Of a DNA stretch of 57,740 nt, positions 17,550-26,466 are shown one piece after another (position 1 is the stretch's first letter; each line of letters begins with the position of its first letter). This DNA is from Candidatus Delongbacteria bacterium (GTDB taxonomy: Bacteria; CAIWAD01). Position numbers and translations under genes: made by a program. The stretch is taken from the NCBI GenBank assembly GCA_041675285.1, contig JBAYTZ010000019.1, forward strand, positions 1 to 57,740. Reading direction: 5' to 3'. The notes below the pieces were generated by a model that worked only from the letters and a program-made list of their open reading frames with translations, did no database searches and was not told the origin of the DNA.

Positions 17550-17759
17550 GAGAGCCTCCAAGTGGTTTGGGAAGTTGTGTGCGAGTCGTCTGAGAGCAGA
17601 AAGACCCCGCCGGCCCGCGGAAGAGAGTCTTCCGGCCGACTGGGTCTGGTGAACAAGTGGGTCAGCCCGGCGTGCGGGGCAGATTCCATGTCGTCCTGGG
17701 ACTTGACCTCGGTGTCGTTTCGAGTCGGGTCTGGCTGTGTCACAGCCGGACTTGGGTTA

Positions 17760-17788
17760 AAAATAGGTTAAGACTGAGAGCCTGTCAA
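17760..17788 (-). promoter_or_regulatory. Putative sigma-70 promoter of the porin gene
   Basis: On the minus strand TTGACA (17788-17783) is separated by 17 bases from TATTTT (17765-17760). The start codon is at 17549, so the leader would be about 200 nt. The leader contains a GGAAGA/TCTTCC inverted repeat near 17620-17634, a possible site of post-transcriptional control. Confidence 0.55.
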
Positions 17789-17832
17789 CAGGGGGGAATG
17801 GCTGGAGAGCCGCTGCGCCAGCGGGCTCGCGC

Positions 17833-18921
17833 CTACTCGCCCGCCTGGAACAGGCGTTGCCAATCTGCTTGAGAGAGAGGAGGATCGCCCAGCAGGGCCA
17901 GGTTCTCCGCGACGTGCTCGCGGGTCTTCATGCCCACCAAGACGGTGCCCACGCCCGGCGTGGAGCGGACCACCTGCAGCGCCGCCTGCGCGCTGCTCAG
18001 GCCGGGCATCAGCTCGCGCAGGTAGCCGGGCAGGCCCTGGGCCAGCTGGCCCTGGCCCAGCCCCAGCACAGTCTGCACCCACAGCCCCTGGGCCGCCGCG
18101 TACTCCAGCCAGGGCTGTCCGGCCACCGTCAGGTTGAGCACGTCCAAGGCGGCCAGGCTGTAGGGCAGCTGCAGGGCGCGCAGGGCCGGTTCGCCGCCGG
18201 CGGCCTCGCGGGCCAGCTGCAGCAGTTCGTCCGCTTCCAGGCGCGCCCGACCCTGGGCGTCGCAGCGGAAGCCCTCCAGGCTGGCCACGCCGTAGCCGCC
18301 CAAGCGGCCTTCGGCCACCAACTCCTCGCAGGCCACGAAGGCCTCGCGCAGCTCCGTGCGCCAGCGCTCGCGCGGCCAGACCTTGAGCCCGGTCTCCGGC
18401 GCGTCCAGGAAGAGCAGGTCGAAGGACTCCAGCCCGCACAGCCGCGTGGACAACTCCAGCTGGTGGCGCAACCAGGCGGGCCGCAGGCTCCAGACCCCGC
18501 CCACGAAGTCCGCCGCGCCGAGCCCCGTGGCGGCCGTCACGTCCCGGGCCAGCACCGTGGCCGGATCCTCCTCTTGGCGGTTGAAGGACAGCCAGCCCGC
18601 GTGGGTGGAGACCACCAGCTCTTCGCGGGCCAGGGCGCCCCGCGCCAGCTCCCGGCCCAGGGCCTGTCCCACGGCCGCCTGGCTGCGCCGGTGGCGGTAG
18701 GCCGGGCTGGTGTCCAGCACGTTGAGCCCGCCCGCCAGCACCTGGACCAGGGCGCGCTCGATCTTGGAGTCCACGATGTTCTTCAGTTCGCCGGGCAGCG
18801 TGCCCCAGCCGAGGCCCGCGACGCTCAAGCCCGCCTGGGTGCTCCAGGCCTGCGCCGGCAGGCGTGTGCCGCACCAGCGCCGGGTGCCGGCGGGGGTGGC
18901 CAGTCCGTTCCACTGCTTCAT
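17833..18921 (-). CDS. Aldo/keto reductase homologue with altered catalytic tetrad
   Basis: A 362-aa TIM-barrel protein of the aldo/keto reductase family. The N-terminal GLGWGT, the DTSPAYRHRRSQ segment (catalytic Asp and Tyr positions retained), and the C-terminal nucleotide-binding region STPGVGTVLVGMKTREHVAENL are recognisable. The usual catalytic Lys (in STK) reads STH, and the usual His (LLHNPE) reads FLDAPE. Two of the four catalytic residues are therefore changed. The NADPH-binding end is retained, so it may bind cofactor with different or lost chemistry. The gene is divergent from the M20 peptidase gene, with about 80 bp between them. Confidence 0.8.
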   Translation of the reverse strand: MKQWNGLATPAGTRRWCGTRLPAQAWSTQAGLSVAGLGWGTLPGELKNIVDSKIERALVQVLAGGLNVLDTSPAYRHRRSQAAVGQALGRELARGALAREELVVSTHAGWLSFNRQEEDPATVLARDVTAATGLGAADFVGGVWSLRPAWLRHQLELSTRLCGLESFDLLFLDAPETGLKVWPRERWRTELREAFVACEELVAEGRLGGYGVASLEGFRCDAQGRARLEADELLQLAREAAGGEPALRALQLPYSLAALDVLNLTVAGQPWLEYAAAQGLWVQTVLGLGQGQLAQGLPGYLRELMPGLSSAQAALQVVRSTPGVGTVLVGMKTREHVAENLALLGDPPLSQADWQRLFQAGE

Positions 18922-19004
18922 CTGGGGCCTTCCTCGATTGTGATACCTTGGCCCGCGGTCACGGGACTGCAGTCCGGAGCAAAATAGGACAACGGGGGAG
19001 CGGC

Positions 19005-20384
19005 ATGGAAGCGGTGATCAAGCGGCTGGCGGCGGAGCAGGACAAGCAGATGCGGGAACTGGAGACCTTCCTGCGCTATCCCTCCATTTCAACGGATCCA
19101 GAGTGCGCGACCCAGGTGCGGGCCTGCGCCGAATACCTGCTGGGGCGGCTGCAGGCGCAGGGCTTCGCGCACACCACGCTGCACGAGACCGCGGGCCATC
19201 CCATCGTCACGGCCGAGTGGCGCGGGACCCCGGGGGCGCCCACGGTCCTGCTCTACGGGCACTACGACGTGCAGCCCGTGGATCCGCTGGACCTCTGGAC
19301 CACGCCGCCCTTCGAACCCGCCCTGCGCGACGGCCGGCTCTACGCCCGGGGCGTGGCCGACGACAAGGGCCAGATCTTCTGCCACATGAAGGCCCTGGAG
19401 GCCCTGCTGGCCGAGCACGGCCGCCTGCCGGTCAACGTGGTCCTGCTCTTCGAGGGCGAGGAGGAGATCGGCAGCCCCAACCTGGACGCCTTCCTGCGCA
19501 GCCACAAGGAACTGCTGGCCTGCGACTGCGCCGTGGTCAGCGACACGGCCATGTTTGCCGCGGGACGGCCCAGCATCACCTATGGATTGAAGGGACTCTG
19601 CTACCTGGAGCTGGAGGTCACGGGCCCCAGCCACGACCTGCACAGCGGCAGTTTCGGCGGCCCGGTGGTCAATCCGCTGAACACGCTGGCCATGCTGCTG
19701 GCCTCGCTCAAGGACGGGCAGGGCCGGGTGGCGGTGGCCGGCTTCTACGACCAGGTGCTGCCCCTGACGGACGTGGAGCGCCAGGCCTTCGCCGCGCTGA
19801 ACTTCGACGTGCCCGGCCTGATGGCCTCGCTGAGCGTGGACGCCCTCAGCCCCGAGGCCGGCTACACCGTGCTCGAGCACCTCTGGGCGCGGCCCACCTG
19901 CGACGTCAACGGCTTCAGCGGCGGCTTCACGGGCACGGGCGCCAAGACCGTGCTGCCCGCCCGGGCCGGAGCCAAGGTGAGCTTCCGCCTGGTGCCCGAC
20001 CAGACGCCGGGGGAGATCGCGGATCTGGTGGAGGCCCACTGGCGGCGCCTGCTGCCCGCCGGTGTGACGCTGACCGTGACCCGTCACCACTCGGGCAAGC
20101 CGGCCCTGACGCCCATCGACCATCCGGTGGTGAAGACGGGCATGGCGGCGCTGGAGCAGGGCTTCGGCGTGCCGCCGGTCTACCAGCGCGAGGGCGGCTC
20201 CATTCCCATCGTGGCCGCCTTCGACGAGGTGCTGGGGGTCAAGACCGTGCTGATGGGTTTCGGCCTGCCGGACAGCCGCTGCCACAGCCCCAACGAGAAC
20301 CTGAGCCTGGAGAACATCTTCGGCGGCATGCGCGCCGCGGCCTGGTTCTATCACCTGCTTCCCGACGCCATGGCCGGCGCGTGA
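19005..20384 (+). CDS. M20-family dipeptidase
   Basis: A 459-aa cytosolic di-zinc peptidase of the M20 (carboxypeptidase G2/CNDP-like) family. Metal ligands appear in order: YGHYDVQP (His), RGVADDKG (Asp bridging and general-base region), EGEEEIGS (Glu-Glu), SDTAMF, and C-terminal CHSPNE (His). The lid/dimerisation domain (about 190-330) carries GPSHDLHSGSFGG. GGGGGAG precedes ATG 19005. Its stop codon overlaps the GTG of the next gene (GTGA), so it is translationally coupled to an efflux-type gene set. The same transcript therefore combines peptide hydrolysis and export. Confidence 0.9.
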   Translation: MEAVIKRLAAEQDKQMRELETFLRYPSISTDPECATQVRACAEYLLGRLQAQGFAHTTLHETAGHPIVTAEWRGTPGAPTVLLYGHYDVQPVDPLDLWTTPPFEPALRDGRLYARGVADDKGQIFCHMKALEALLAEHGRLPVNVVLLFEGEEEIGSPNLDAFLRSHKELLACDCAVVSDTAMFAAGRPSITYGLKGLCYLELEVTGPSHDLHSGSFGGPVVNPLNTLAMLLASLKDGQGRVAVAGFYDQVLPLTDVERQAFAALNFDVPGLMASLSVDALSPEAGYTVLEHLWARPTCDVNGFSGGFTGTGAKTVLPARAGAKVSFRLVPDQTPGEIADLVEAHWRRLLPAGVTLTVTRHHSGKPALTPIDHPVVKTGMAALEQGFGVPPVYQREGGSIPIVAAFDEVLGVKTVLMGFGLPDSRCHSPNENLSLENIFGGMRAAAWFYHLLPDAMAGA

Positions 20385-21661
20385 GAGCTGCCTGGTCATC
20401 CGGCGGCGCGCGCCTGGCGGGCTTCAGCCTGCTGCTGTCCGGCCTGCTGCTGGCCCTGGCCTGCGAGCAGGGCGGCCCATCCACCGTGGCCGTGCAGCGC
20501 GGTCCCTTCGACGTGCGGCTGGTGGAGGCGGGCAGCATCTCGGCCCTGCACTCCACCACCGTGGACGTGCCCGCGCTGCGCATGAACCTGCAGATCCTCT
20601 GGCTGGCGGACGAGGGACTGTCCGTGGCCCCCGGCGACACGCTGGTGCGCTTCGACCCCACCGAGGCCCGCAAGCAGGTGGAGGACAAGGAGGCCGAGCT
20701 GGACATTGCCCTGGCCGCGCTGCGCAAGGGCCAGGCCGAGCACGCCGCGCAGATGGCCGGCCTGAAGAGCACGCTGACCTACGACAGCATTTCCTGGCGC
20801 CTCTCGCGCCTGCAGGCGGACCGCACGCGCTGGGAGAGCGAGGTGGCCCGCCAGGAGGCCGAGCTGCAGTTCCACCAGTCCACCCTTTCGCTGGAGAAGT
20901 CCGTGGCCCAGAGCCGGGCCCAGGAGGCCATCGGCAAGGAGAGCCTGGGCAGCCTCGAGCTCAAGGTGAACCAGGCCCGGGCCGAACTGGCCAGCGCGCG
21001 CGAGGCCCTGGCACAGATGGTGATCCAGGCGCCCCGGCGGGGCATGGTGGTCTACCTGCCCATCTGGAAGGGCGACCGGATGGGCAAGGTCAAGGTGGGC
21101 GACAGCCCCTGGCGCGGCTCGTCCATCCTGGAGCTGCCCGACTTTGACACCATGCTGGTGGACCTGTCCGTCAACGAGGTGGACCTGGGGCTCCTGCACG
21201 TCCAGGACTCCTGCGAGGTGGTGCTGGACGCCTGGCCGGACCGGCGCTTCAGCGGCCGCGTGCTGGACATGGGCGTGCTGGCCCGGGAACGCGACGACGA
21301 GAGCGGGATCAAGGCCTTCGACGTGCGCGTGCGGCTGGACAAGACCGATCCGATCCTCAAGCCCGGGATGAACGCCCGGGTGACGCTGTTCGGCTTCCAC
21401 GAGGACGACGCGCTCTACCTGCCCGTGGAGGCCCTGCACCAGGACGACCAGGGCTGGCACGTGCTGGTCCCCGACGGCCAGGCCGTGCGCCGCCAGGCCG
21501 TGGAGCCCGGTCCCGGCGACGGCGACCGCGTGCTGATCCGCAGTGGTGTGACGGAGGGCCAGAAGGTGCTGCTTGGGCAGCCCGCCGGCGCCGAGGCCGT
21601 GCGCGAGGCCGCGCGAGCCAAGGGCGGCAAGAAGCCTGCGGCGCCACAGGGCCGGCCGTGA
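20381..21661 (+). CDS. Membrane-fusion (periplasmic adaptor) lipoprotein of a MacA/HlyD-type system
   Basis: A 426-aa adaptor with an N-terminal lipoprotein-like signal (hydrophobic run ending LALACEQGG). A first lipoyl half (LVEAGSISALHSTTVDVPA) is followed by a long coiled-coil hairpin (about 90-215, rich in E/A/Q/R), the second lipoyl half (MVIQAPRRGMVVYLP), then beta-barrel and membrane-proximal domains (DLSVNEVDLG, KPGMNARVTL). It starts with GTG overlapping the peptidase stop and ends overlapping the permease start. With the next two genes it would form an inner-membrane to outer-membrane efflux assembly. Confidence 0.87.
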   Translation: MRAAWSSGGARLAGFSLLLSGLLLALACEQGGPSTVAVQRGPFDVRLVEAGSISALHSTTVDVPALRMNLQILWLADEGLSVAPGDTLVRFDPTEARKQVEDKEAELDIALAALRKGQAEHAAQMAGLKSTLTYDSISWRLSRLQADRTRWESEVARQEAELQFHQSTLSLEKSVAQSRAQEAIGKESLGSLELKVNQARAELASAREALAQMVIQAPRRGMVVYLPIWKGDRMGKVKVGDSPWRGSSILELPDFDTMLVDLSVNEVDLGLLHVQDSCEVVLDAWPDRRFSGRVLDMGVLARERDDESGIKAFDVRVRLDKTDPILKPGMNARVTLFGFHEDDALYLPVEALHQDDQGWHVLVPDGQAVRRQAVEPGPGDGDRVLIRSGVTEGQKVLLGQPAGAEAVREAARAKGGKKPAAPQGRP

Positions 21662-22962
21662 GCCCTGCGGCGACGGAGCGGCCCCGGCGCACGCCGGAAC
21701 TGCGTGTGCTGCTGGAGGCCTGGCGCGAGGGCCGGCGCTCGCTGGCCTCGCACAAGCTGCGCACGGCCCTCTCCATGCTGGGGATGGTCTTCGGCGTGGC
21801 GGCGGTGATTTCCATGCTGGCCATCGGCGAAGGCGCCCGGCGCCAGGCCCTGGAGCGCCTGCGCCGGCTGGGCGCGGAGAACATCCTCGTGCAGGCCCTG
21901 GAGGAGAAGCAGGTCCCCGAGGAGGACCGCGAATTGAACTCCCCCGGCCTGCACCGGCGCGACGCGGCGGCCATCGCGGCCCTGGTGCCGGAGGCCCGCC
22001 TGAGCGCGTCCCTCTCCCGTGAACTCAACCTGCAGCTGGATCGGCGCCGCCTGCGCGGCAAGGTCCGGGGCGTGCCCGCCGACTACCTGGGACTCTTTCC
22101 CGGGCTGCGCGTGCGCGGCCGCTCCTTCACTCCCGTGGACGAGCGGCTGGCCAGCCGGGTCTGCCTGCTGGCCGCGGCGGCGGCGCGCCGGCTTTCGCCC
22201 TCGGACGACCCGCTGGGCCGATTGGTGAAACTGGGCGGTCAGTGGTACCGCGTGGTGGGCGTGGTGGAAAGCGCCGAGGAAGACAGCCTGGCCGGCGGGG
22301 CCGCATCGGGGGCAGGGGCGGGCGCGGCGGCGGCGGACGCGGGCGAGGACGCCGTGGTGGCCTGGGTGCCCTTTGCCACGCTGGTCGCCCGCCACGCGCC
22401 GGAGGCCCGCGAGGGCGGCGTGGACGAGCTGGTGGTGCGCGTGGCCTCCACGGCCGCCGTGCTGCCTGCCGTGGAGCGCGTGCGCGCCGTGCTGACCCGG
22501 CGTCACCTGGGCGCCCGGGACACGCGGCTGGTGGTGCCGCTGGAGCTGATCCGCCAGCAGCAGGCCACCCAGCGCATGTTCAACCTGGTGATGGGCGCCA
22601 TCGCCTCCATATCGCTCCTGGTGGGCGGCATCGGCATCATGAACATCCTGCTCTCCAGCGTGCTCGAGCGCACGCGCGAGATCGGCGTGAGACGCGCCCT
22701 GGGCGCGCTGGCCTCGGAGGTCAAGCTGCAGTTCCTGGTGGAGGCCGTGCTGATCTCGCTGGGCGGCGGCCTGGCCGGCGTGGTGCTGGGTCTGGCCCTC
22801 TCCTGGGGCATCGGGCGCCTGGCGGGCTGGGCCACGGTGGTCCAGGTCTGGAGCGTGCTGCTCTCCTTCGGCGTCTCCGCCGTGACCGGGCTGGTCTTCG
22901 GCCTGATGCCCGCCGCCCGCGCGGCCCGGCTCAATCCCATCGAGGCCCTGCGCCATGAATAG
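21658..22962 (+). CDS. MacB/FtsX-family ABC transporter permease
   Basis: A 434-aa permease. The N-terminal LASHKLRTALSMLGMVFGVAAVISMLAIGEGA is the characteristic first membrane helix and elbow of MacB-type proteins (quoted here as two overlapping motifs: HKLRTALSML and MVFGVAAVISML). A large periplasmic domain (about 60-295) and three C-terminal helices follow. FtsX motifs SLLVGGIGIMNILL, ERTREIGVRRALGA and PAARAARLNPIEALRHE are intact. It begins with GTG overlapping the previous stop. No ATP-binding subunit is fused or encoded nearby, so the ATPase must come from elsewhere. Confidence 0.88.
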   Translation: MSPAATERPRRTPELRVLLEAWREGRRSLASHKLRTALSMLGMVFGVAAVISMLAIGEGARRQALERLRRLGAENILVQALEEKQVPEEDRELNSPGLHRRDAAAIAALVPEARLSASLSRELNLQLDRRRLRGKVRGVPADYLGLFPGLRVRGRSFTPVDERLASRVCLLAAAAARRLSPSDDPLGRLVKLGGQWYRVVGVVESAEEDSLAGGAASGAGAGAAAADAGEDAVVAWVPFATLVARHAPEAREGGVDELVVRVASTAAVLPAVERVRAVLTRRHLGARDTRLVVPLELIRQQQATQRMFNLVMGAIASISLLVGGIGIMNILLSSVLERTREIGVRRALGALASEVKLQFLVEAVLISLGGGLAGVVLGLALSWGIGRLAGWATVVQVWSVLLSFGVSAVTGLVFGLMPAARAARLNPIEALRHE

Positions 22963-24481
22963 ACCCCTCGCCATCCACCTGCTGCTGGGCCTGCTCCTGC
23001 TGCTGGCCGGCCTGACCGGCCGGGCCGCCGGGGAGGCTGAATCCACCCCCCGCCTGGGTCTGGAACAGGCGCTGGCCGAGGCGCTGGCCAGCCACCGGGA
23101 CGCGGAGCGTGCCCGCCTGGCCCTGCAGGAGGCGCGGCTGGACCGGCTGGAGACCCGCCTGCGGCTGGCCCCGCGCCTGAGTCTGCAGCTGGTGGCCCCG
23201 AGCATCCTGGACACGCGCAACGAGATCTGGAGCGGCCAGGGGGACAGCGCGCGGCTGGTGCGCGTGGACTGGCAGCAGCGCCGGGACAGCGGAGCCCTGC
23301 TGCTGAGCGGCGAGTCCCCGCTGGGCACGACCCTGGAGGCTGGCGCGGACGCCTGGCACCGCACGTCGGAAACGGGCAGTTTCGACGAGGAATACGGCCG
23401 CACCTACCGCTTCGGCCTGCGCCAGGACCTGCTGCCGCGCCGCACGCTCTGGGGCGACCTGCGCGAGAGCGAGCGCGAGGCCGATCAGGCCGAGCTGGAG
23501 GCGCTGGAGTCCCTGGCCGATTTCCGCCACCGGGCCGCAGGACAGTTCCTGGACGTGCTGCGCGCCCAGCAGGGGCTGGAGCTGGCGCGCCAGGACGGCC
23601 GGGTCTCGCGCGCCAACCGCGAGCGGGCCCAGGCCCGCTTCGCCGCCGGCTTGATCGCCGAGAGCGATTACCTGAAGGTGGAGCTGGAGGACCTGCAGCA
23701 TCAGGCGGCCTTCCAGTCCGACTCGCTGGCCCTCGCGCTGCAGGAGCGCGACCTGGCCCGGCTGCTGGGGCGCAGCGCGCCGCTGCCCCAACTGGACGAG
23801 ACCTTGCCCGCCGGGCCGCCCCCGCCCGCCCGGGAGGAGTTGGAGCGCGTCCTGGAGGAGGGCAACGCCGGTCTGGCCCGCCGCCGGCTGGAGCAGCTCA
23901 AGTTGCGGCGCGAGCTGCGCGGCAAGCGGCTGGAGCGGCTGCCCGAACTCAACCTGAACCTGGACTGGAGCTGGAACGAGGAGCAGCCGGAGTGGAGCTG
24001 GCGCGGGGACGAGCCCGGCCTGGACCGCTCCCTGAGCCTGGTGCTGGACTGGCCGCTGTTCACGGGCGGCGAGCGCACGCGCGCCGTGCGCCGGGCCGAG
24101 CTGGCCCTGCGGCGCGGCGAGCTGTCGCTGGCCGAACTGCGCGAGAGTCTGCTATCGGCGCTGGACCGCCTCGGGCTGGAACTGGAGGAGCAGCGCCTGC
24201 AGGCCCCGCTGCTCGAGCGCCAGCTGGAGCTGGCGAGCCAGGACGCGCGCATCAGCCAGGAGCGCTTCCAGGCCGGCCAGATCACCAGCCAGCAACTCAT
24301 CGACGCCGAGCGCGCGCTCTCCCAGGCCCGGCTCCGCCGGTTGGATCTGGGCATCCAGGCCGCCCGCACCCGGCTGGATCTGGCGCGCCTGAGTGGCGCC
24401 GATCGCGCGGAGGTGCGCGCGGAGCTGGAACCACCGCGGCCGGGACGCCGGGCGCCGGCTCCCCCACCCAAGAGGCCCTGA
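22955..24481 (+). CDS. TolC-family outer-membrane efflux channel
   Basis: A 508-aa exported protein with a signal peptide (LLLGLLLLLAGLTGRAAG). Two TolC-like halves follow, each rich in long Arg/Glu/Leu/Ala helices; a typical motif at the start is RLGLEQALAEALASHRD, and RFAAGLIAESDYLKVE and RFQAGQITSQQLIDAE are the equivalent strand-helix junctions in the two halves. The start overlaps the permease gene by 8 bp. It would supply the outer-membrane exit duct for the adaptor and permease encoded just upstream. The substrate is unknown. Confidence 0.86.
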   Translation: MNRPLAIHLLLGLLLLLAGLTGRAAGEAESTPRLGLEQALAEALASHRDAERARLALQEARLDRLETRLRLAPRLSLQLVAPSILDTRNEIWSGQGDSARLVRVDWQQRRDSGALLLSGESPLGTTLEAGADAWHRTSETGSFDEEYGRTYRFGLRQDLLPRRTLWGDLRESEREADQAELEALESLADFRHRAAGQFLDVLRAQQGLELARQDGRVSRANRERAQARFAAGLIAESDYLKVELEDLQHQAAFQSDSLALALQERDLARLLGRSAPLPQLDETLPAGPPPPAREELERVLEEGNAGLARRRLEQLKLRRELRGKRLERLPELNLNLDWSWNEEQPEWSWRGDEPGLDRSLSLVLDWPLFTGGERTRAVRRAELALRRGELSLAELRESLLSALDRLGLELEEQRLQAPLLERQLELASQDARISQERFQAGQITSQQLIDAERALSQARLRRLDLGIQAARTRLDLARLSGADRAEVRAELEPPRPGRRAPAPPPKRP

Positions 24482-24486
24482 CCCGC

Positions 24487-25308
24487 ATGCTTCCCGACCT
24501 GCACATGCACACGCCGCGCTGCAAGCACGCCCAGGGCGAGCCCGAGGCCTACGCCGAGGCCGCCCGGGCGGCCGGTCTGACGCGCATCGTGTTCACCGAC
24601 CATGCACCCCTGGACGACGAGATGGACCTGGTGCACCGGATGACCCGCGCCGAGCTGCTGCCCTATCACGCCCAGATCCGCGCCCTGGCGGAGGCCTGGC
24701 GCGGCCGGCTGGAGATCGGCGTGGGCCTGGAGCTGGACTGGCTGGCCGGCTACGAGGACTGGATCCGCGCCGCGGTCGACGCCGCGCCCTGGGACCTCTG
24801 CCTGGGCAGCGTGCACTTCGTCCCGGCCCCGGCGGGCTGGGAGTTCATCATCCGCCGGCCGGCGGGCGCCGAGCAGGCGATCCTGGCGGCCTACTGGCAG
24901 GCCTGGGGCGACGCGGCGGAGTCCGGCTTCTTCCAGGTGTTGAGCCACCCGGACGTCTACCGCAGCGTGGAGCGCGAGCCCCTGCCCGGCGAGCGCGCAC
25001 TGGCCTGCCGGGCCCTGGACCGCGCGGCGCGGGCGGGCGTGGCCGTGGAGTGCAACACCAGCCTGGTGCGCAAGGGCGGCCGGACCCTCTATCCTGCGCC
25101 CTGGTTATTGGAAGAGGTGCTGGCCCGCGGCATCCCGCTCAGCAGCGCGTCCGACGCCCACCGCCCGGAGCAGGTGGGCAGCGGCTTCCACTTGCTGGAG
25201 GAGCTGGCCCGGGATCCCCGGGCGCGCTTCCTGGATTTCCGGGGCGGGCTCGGGGTGGCGGTTGCTGGGGGATCTCACCACGGTGACACGGAGACACAGA
25301 GACACTGA
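24487..25308 (+). CDS. PHP-domain phosphoesterase (HisK-type histidinol-phosphatase)
   Basis: A 273-aa metal-dependent phosphatase. PHP motifs are visible: DLHMHTPRCKHAQG at the N-terminus, FTDHAP, the Glu in GVGLELDW, LGSVHF, LSHPDV, and SASDAHRP. HisK-type enzymes hydrolyse histidinol phosphate, but PHP specificity is hard to assign and no other his genes are nearby. It begins six bases after the TolC-like stop. The last dozen codons (SHHGDTETQRH) and the stop codon are encoded by a CACAGAG interspersed repeat, so the native C-terminus has been replaced or extended. Confidence 0.83.
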   Translation: MLPDLHMHTPRCKHAQGEPEAYAEAARAAGLTRIVFTDHAPLDDEMDLVHRMTRAELLPYHAQIRALAEAWRGRLEIGVGLELDWLAGYEDWIRAAVDAAPWDLCLGSVHFVPAPAGWEFIIRRPAGAEQAILAAYWQAWGDAAESGFFQVLSHPDVYRSVEREPLPGERALACRALDRAARAGVAVECNTSLVRKGGRTLYPAPWLLEEVLARGIPLSSASDAHRPEQVGSGFHLLEELARDPRARFLDFRGGLGVAVAGGSHHGDTETQRH

Positions 25309-25309
25309 G
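25276..25309 (+). repeat. CACAGAG interspersed repeat inside the end of the PHP gene
   Basis: Sequence of the form CACCACGG-TGACACGG-AGACACAGAGACAC. Copies or inverted copies occur at 35813, 37533, 37700, 39392, 39487 and 57429. Here it provides the last codons and TGA stop of the PHP-domain gene. Confidence 0.9.
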
Positions 25310-25330
25310 GTTCAGGCCGGGCTGGTCATG

Positions 25331-25360
25331 AACGAGGCGGACCCGCGGGCCCGCCTCGTT
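25331..25360. terminator. Bidirectional hairpin terminator
   Basis: Perfect 10-bp inverted repeat AACGAGGCGG/CCGCCTCGTT around a GC-rich loop. It lies between the convergent PHP gene (ends 25308) and the sorting-domain gene (ends 25383), so it can serve both strands. Confidence 0.75.
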
Positions 25361-25382
25361 TGATTTCGCATGTGCGGGGGTT

Positions 25383-26273
25383 TTACTTCACCAGCAGCAG
25401 TTTCTGCGTCTGGCTGTGGCCGTCGGCCTCCAGCCGCGCCAGGTAGAGGCCGGCGGGCAGGCCCGCGGCGTCGAAGTTCAGCTGGTGCGTCCCTGCCGCC
25501 TGCAGGCCGTCGGCCAGCACGGCCACCTGCCGGCCGGCCAGGTCGTAGACCGCCAGGCGCGCGGCGCCCGTCGCGGCCAGCGTGTAGCTCAGCGTGGTGG
25601 CCGGGTTGAAGGGGTTGGGGAAGGCCGGCGCCAGGCTGAAGGCGCGGGGCGTGTCCACGGCGCCCACCGTCTCGTCCACCCAGCCGTAGTCGCGCTGGGT
25701 GAAGTCCAGGCCGCGGGCGTCCGCGGGCGGGCCCCAGCCGCAGTCGCCGCCGTCATACCAGAGTGCCGTGCGCGGGTCTTGCGGGAAGGTGCTGCCGTTG
25801 GGGAAGACCACGTCGCCGCCCAGCATCAGCTCCATGTCCAGCCCGCCTTCGCCGGAACCGGCGTAGCAGGCGTTGAAGACGCGCACCACCAGCCGGTTGC
25901 GGCCCACGCTCAGGTAGGGGCGCAGATCCAGCTGGGCGTTCCAGTAGCCCACGCCGTGGGCATCCCACCACAGGTCCATGAGGTTCTGGCCGTTGATCCA
26001 GACCTGGGCGCCGTCGTCGAAGCCCAGCGAGAGCAGGGCCGAGCCGGCGGCCTGCAACTGGGCCAGGCTGAAGTCCAGATCCTTCCAGACCACGCAGTTG
26101 TCGCCCGCGCCGCTGATCAGCACGTCGGGCGCGTCGCTGAGCCAGCCGTAGTAGTGCCCCACCGGCAGGTGGGCGGGCCGGACGGCGCCGGGGAAATCGT
26201 AGGCCGCGCGGGCCGGGGCGGCCGTCAGGACGGCGCCCAGCAGGGCCGCAGGCAAGAGGATGCCAAGCTTCAT
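25383..26273 (-). CDS. Secreted protein with C-terminal FlgD-like/type A sorting domain
   Basis: A 296-aa exported protein with a signal peptide (KLGILLPAALLGAVLTAAPARA). The central region (about 25-200) is Trp/Gly/Asp-rich with a jelly-roll-like pattern (DDGAQVWINGQNLMD, NRLVVRVFNACYAGSGEGG) similar to carbohydrate- or ligand-binding beta-sandwiches such as PA14-like modules. The C-terminal 80 residues are a FlgD Ig-like/type A sorting module: APAFPNPFNPATTLSYTL, LAVYDLAGRQV, AGLYLARLEA and a terminal Lys. ATG 26273 has GAGG eight bases upstream. The binding target is unknown. The neighbouring GH13 gene on the same strand hints at a glycan role. Confidence 0.78.
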   Translation of the reverse strand: MKLGILLPAALLGAVLTAAPARAAYDFPGAVRPAHLPVGHYYGWLSDAPDVLISGAGDNCVVWKDLDFSLAQLQAAGSALLSLGFDDGAQVWINGQNLMDLWWDAHGVGYWNAQLDLRPYLSVGRNRLVVRVFNACYAGSGEGGLDMELMLGGDVVFPNGSTFPQDPRTALWYDGGDCGWGPPADARGLDFTQRDYGWVDETVGAVDTPRAFSLAPAFPNPFNPATTLSYTLAATGAARLAVYDLAGRQVAVLADGLQAAGTHQLNFDAAGLPAGLYLARLEADGHSQTQKLLLVK

Positions 26274-26466
26274 GGTGACCTCAAGAGTGATGGTGATTGA
26301 GTTTGATGTTGCCGTCCGCCTGAGGCGCAAAGGGGGTGCCAGTTCGGCAAACCCTTGTCCGTCAATCCACCGGGTGGACGGACTGCTGGGATTTGAACAG
26401 TTCTGGCGGCGGCTTGAACAGCCGGGGCCGGGCCTGCGGGTCGCGGTCGCGGGTCGGGCCGCGCGG

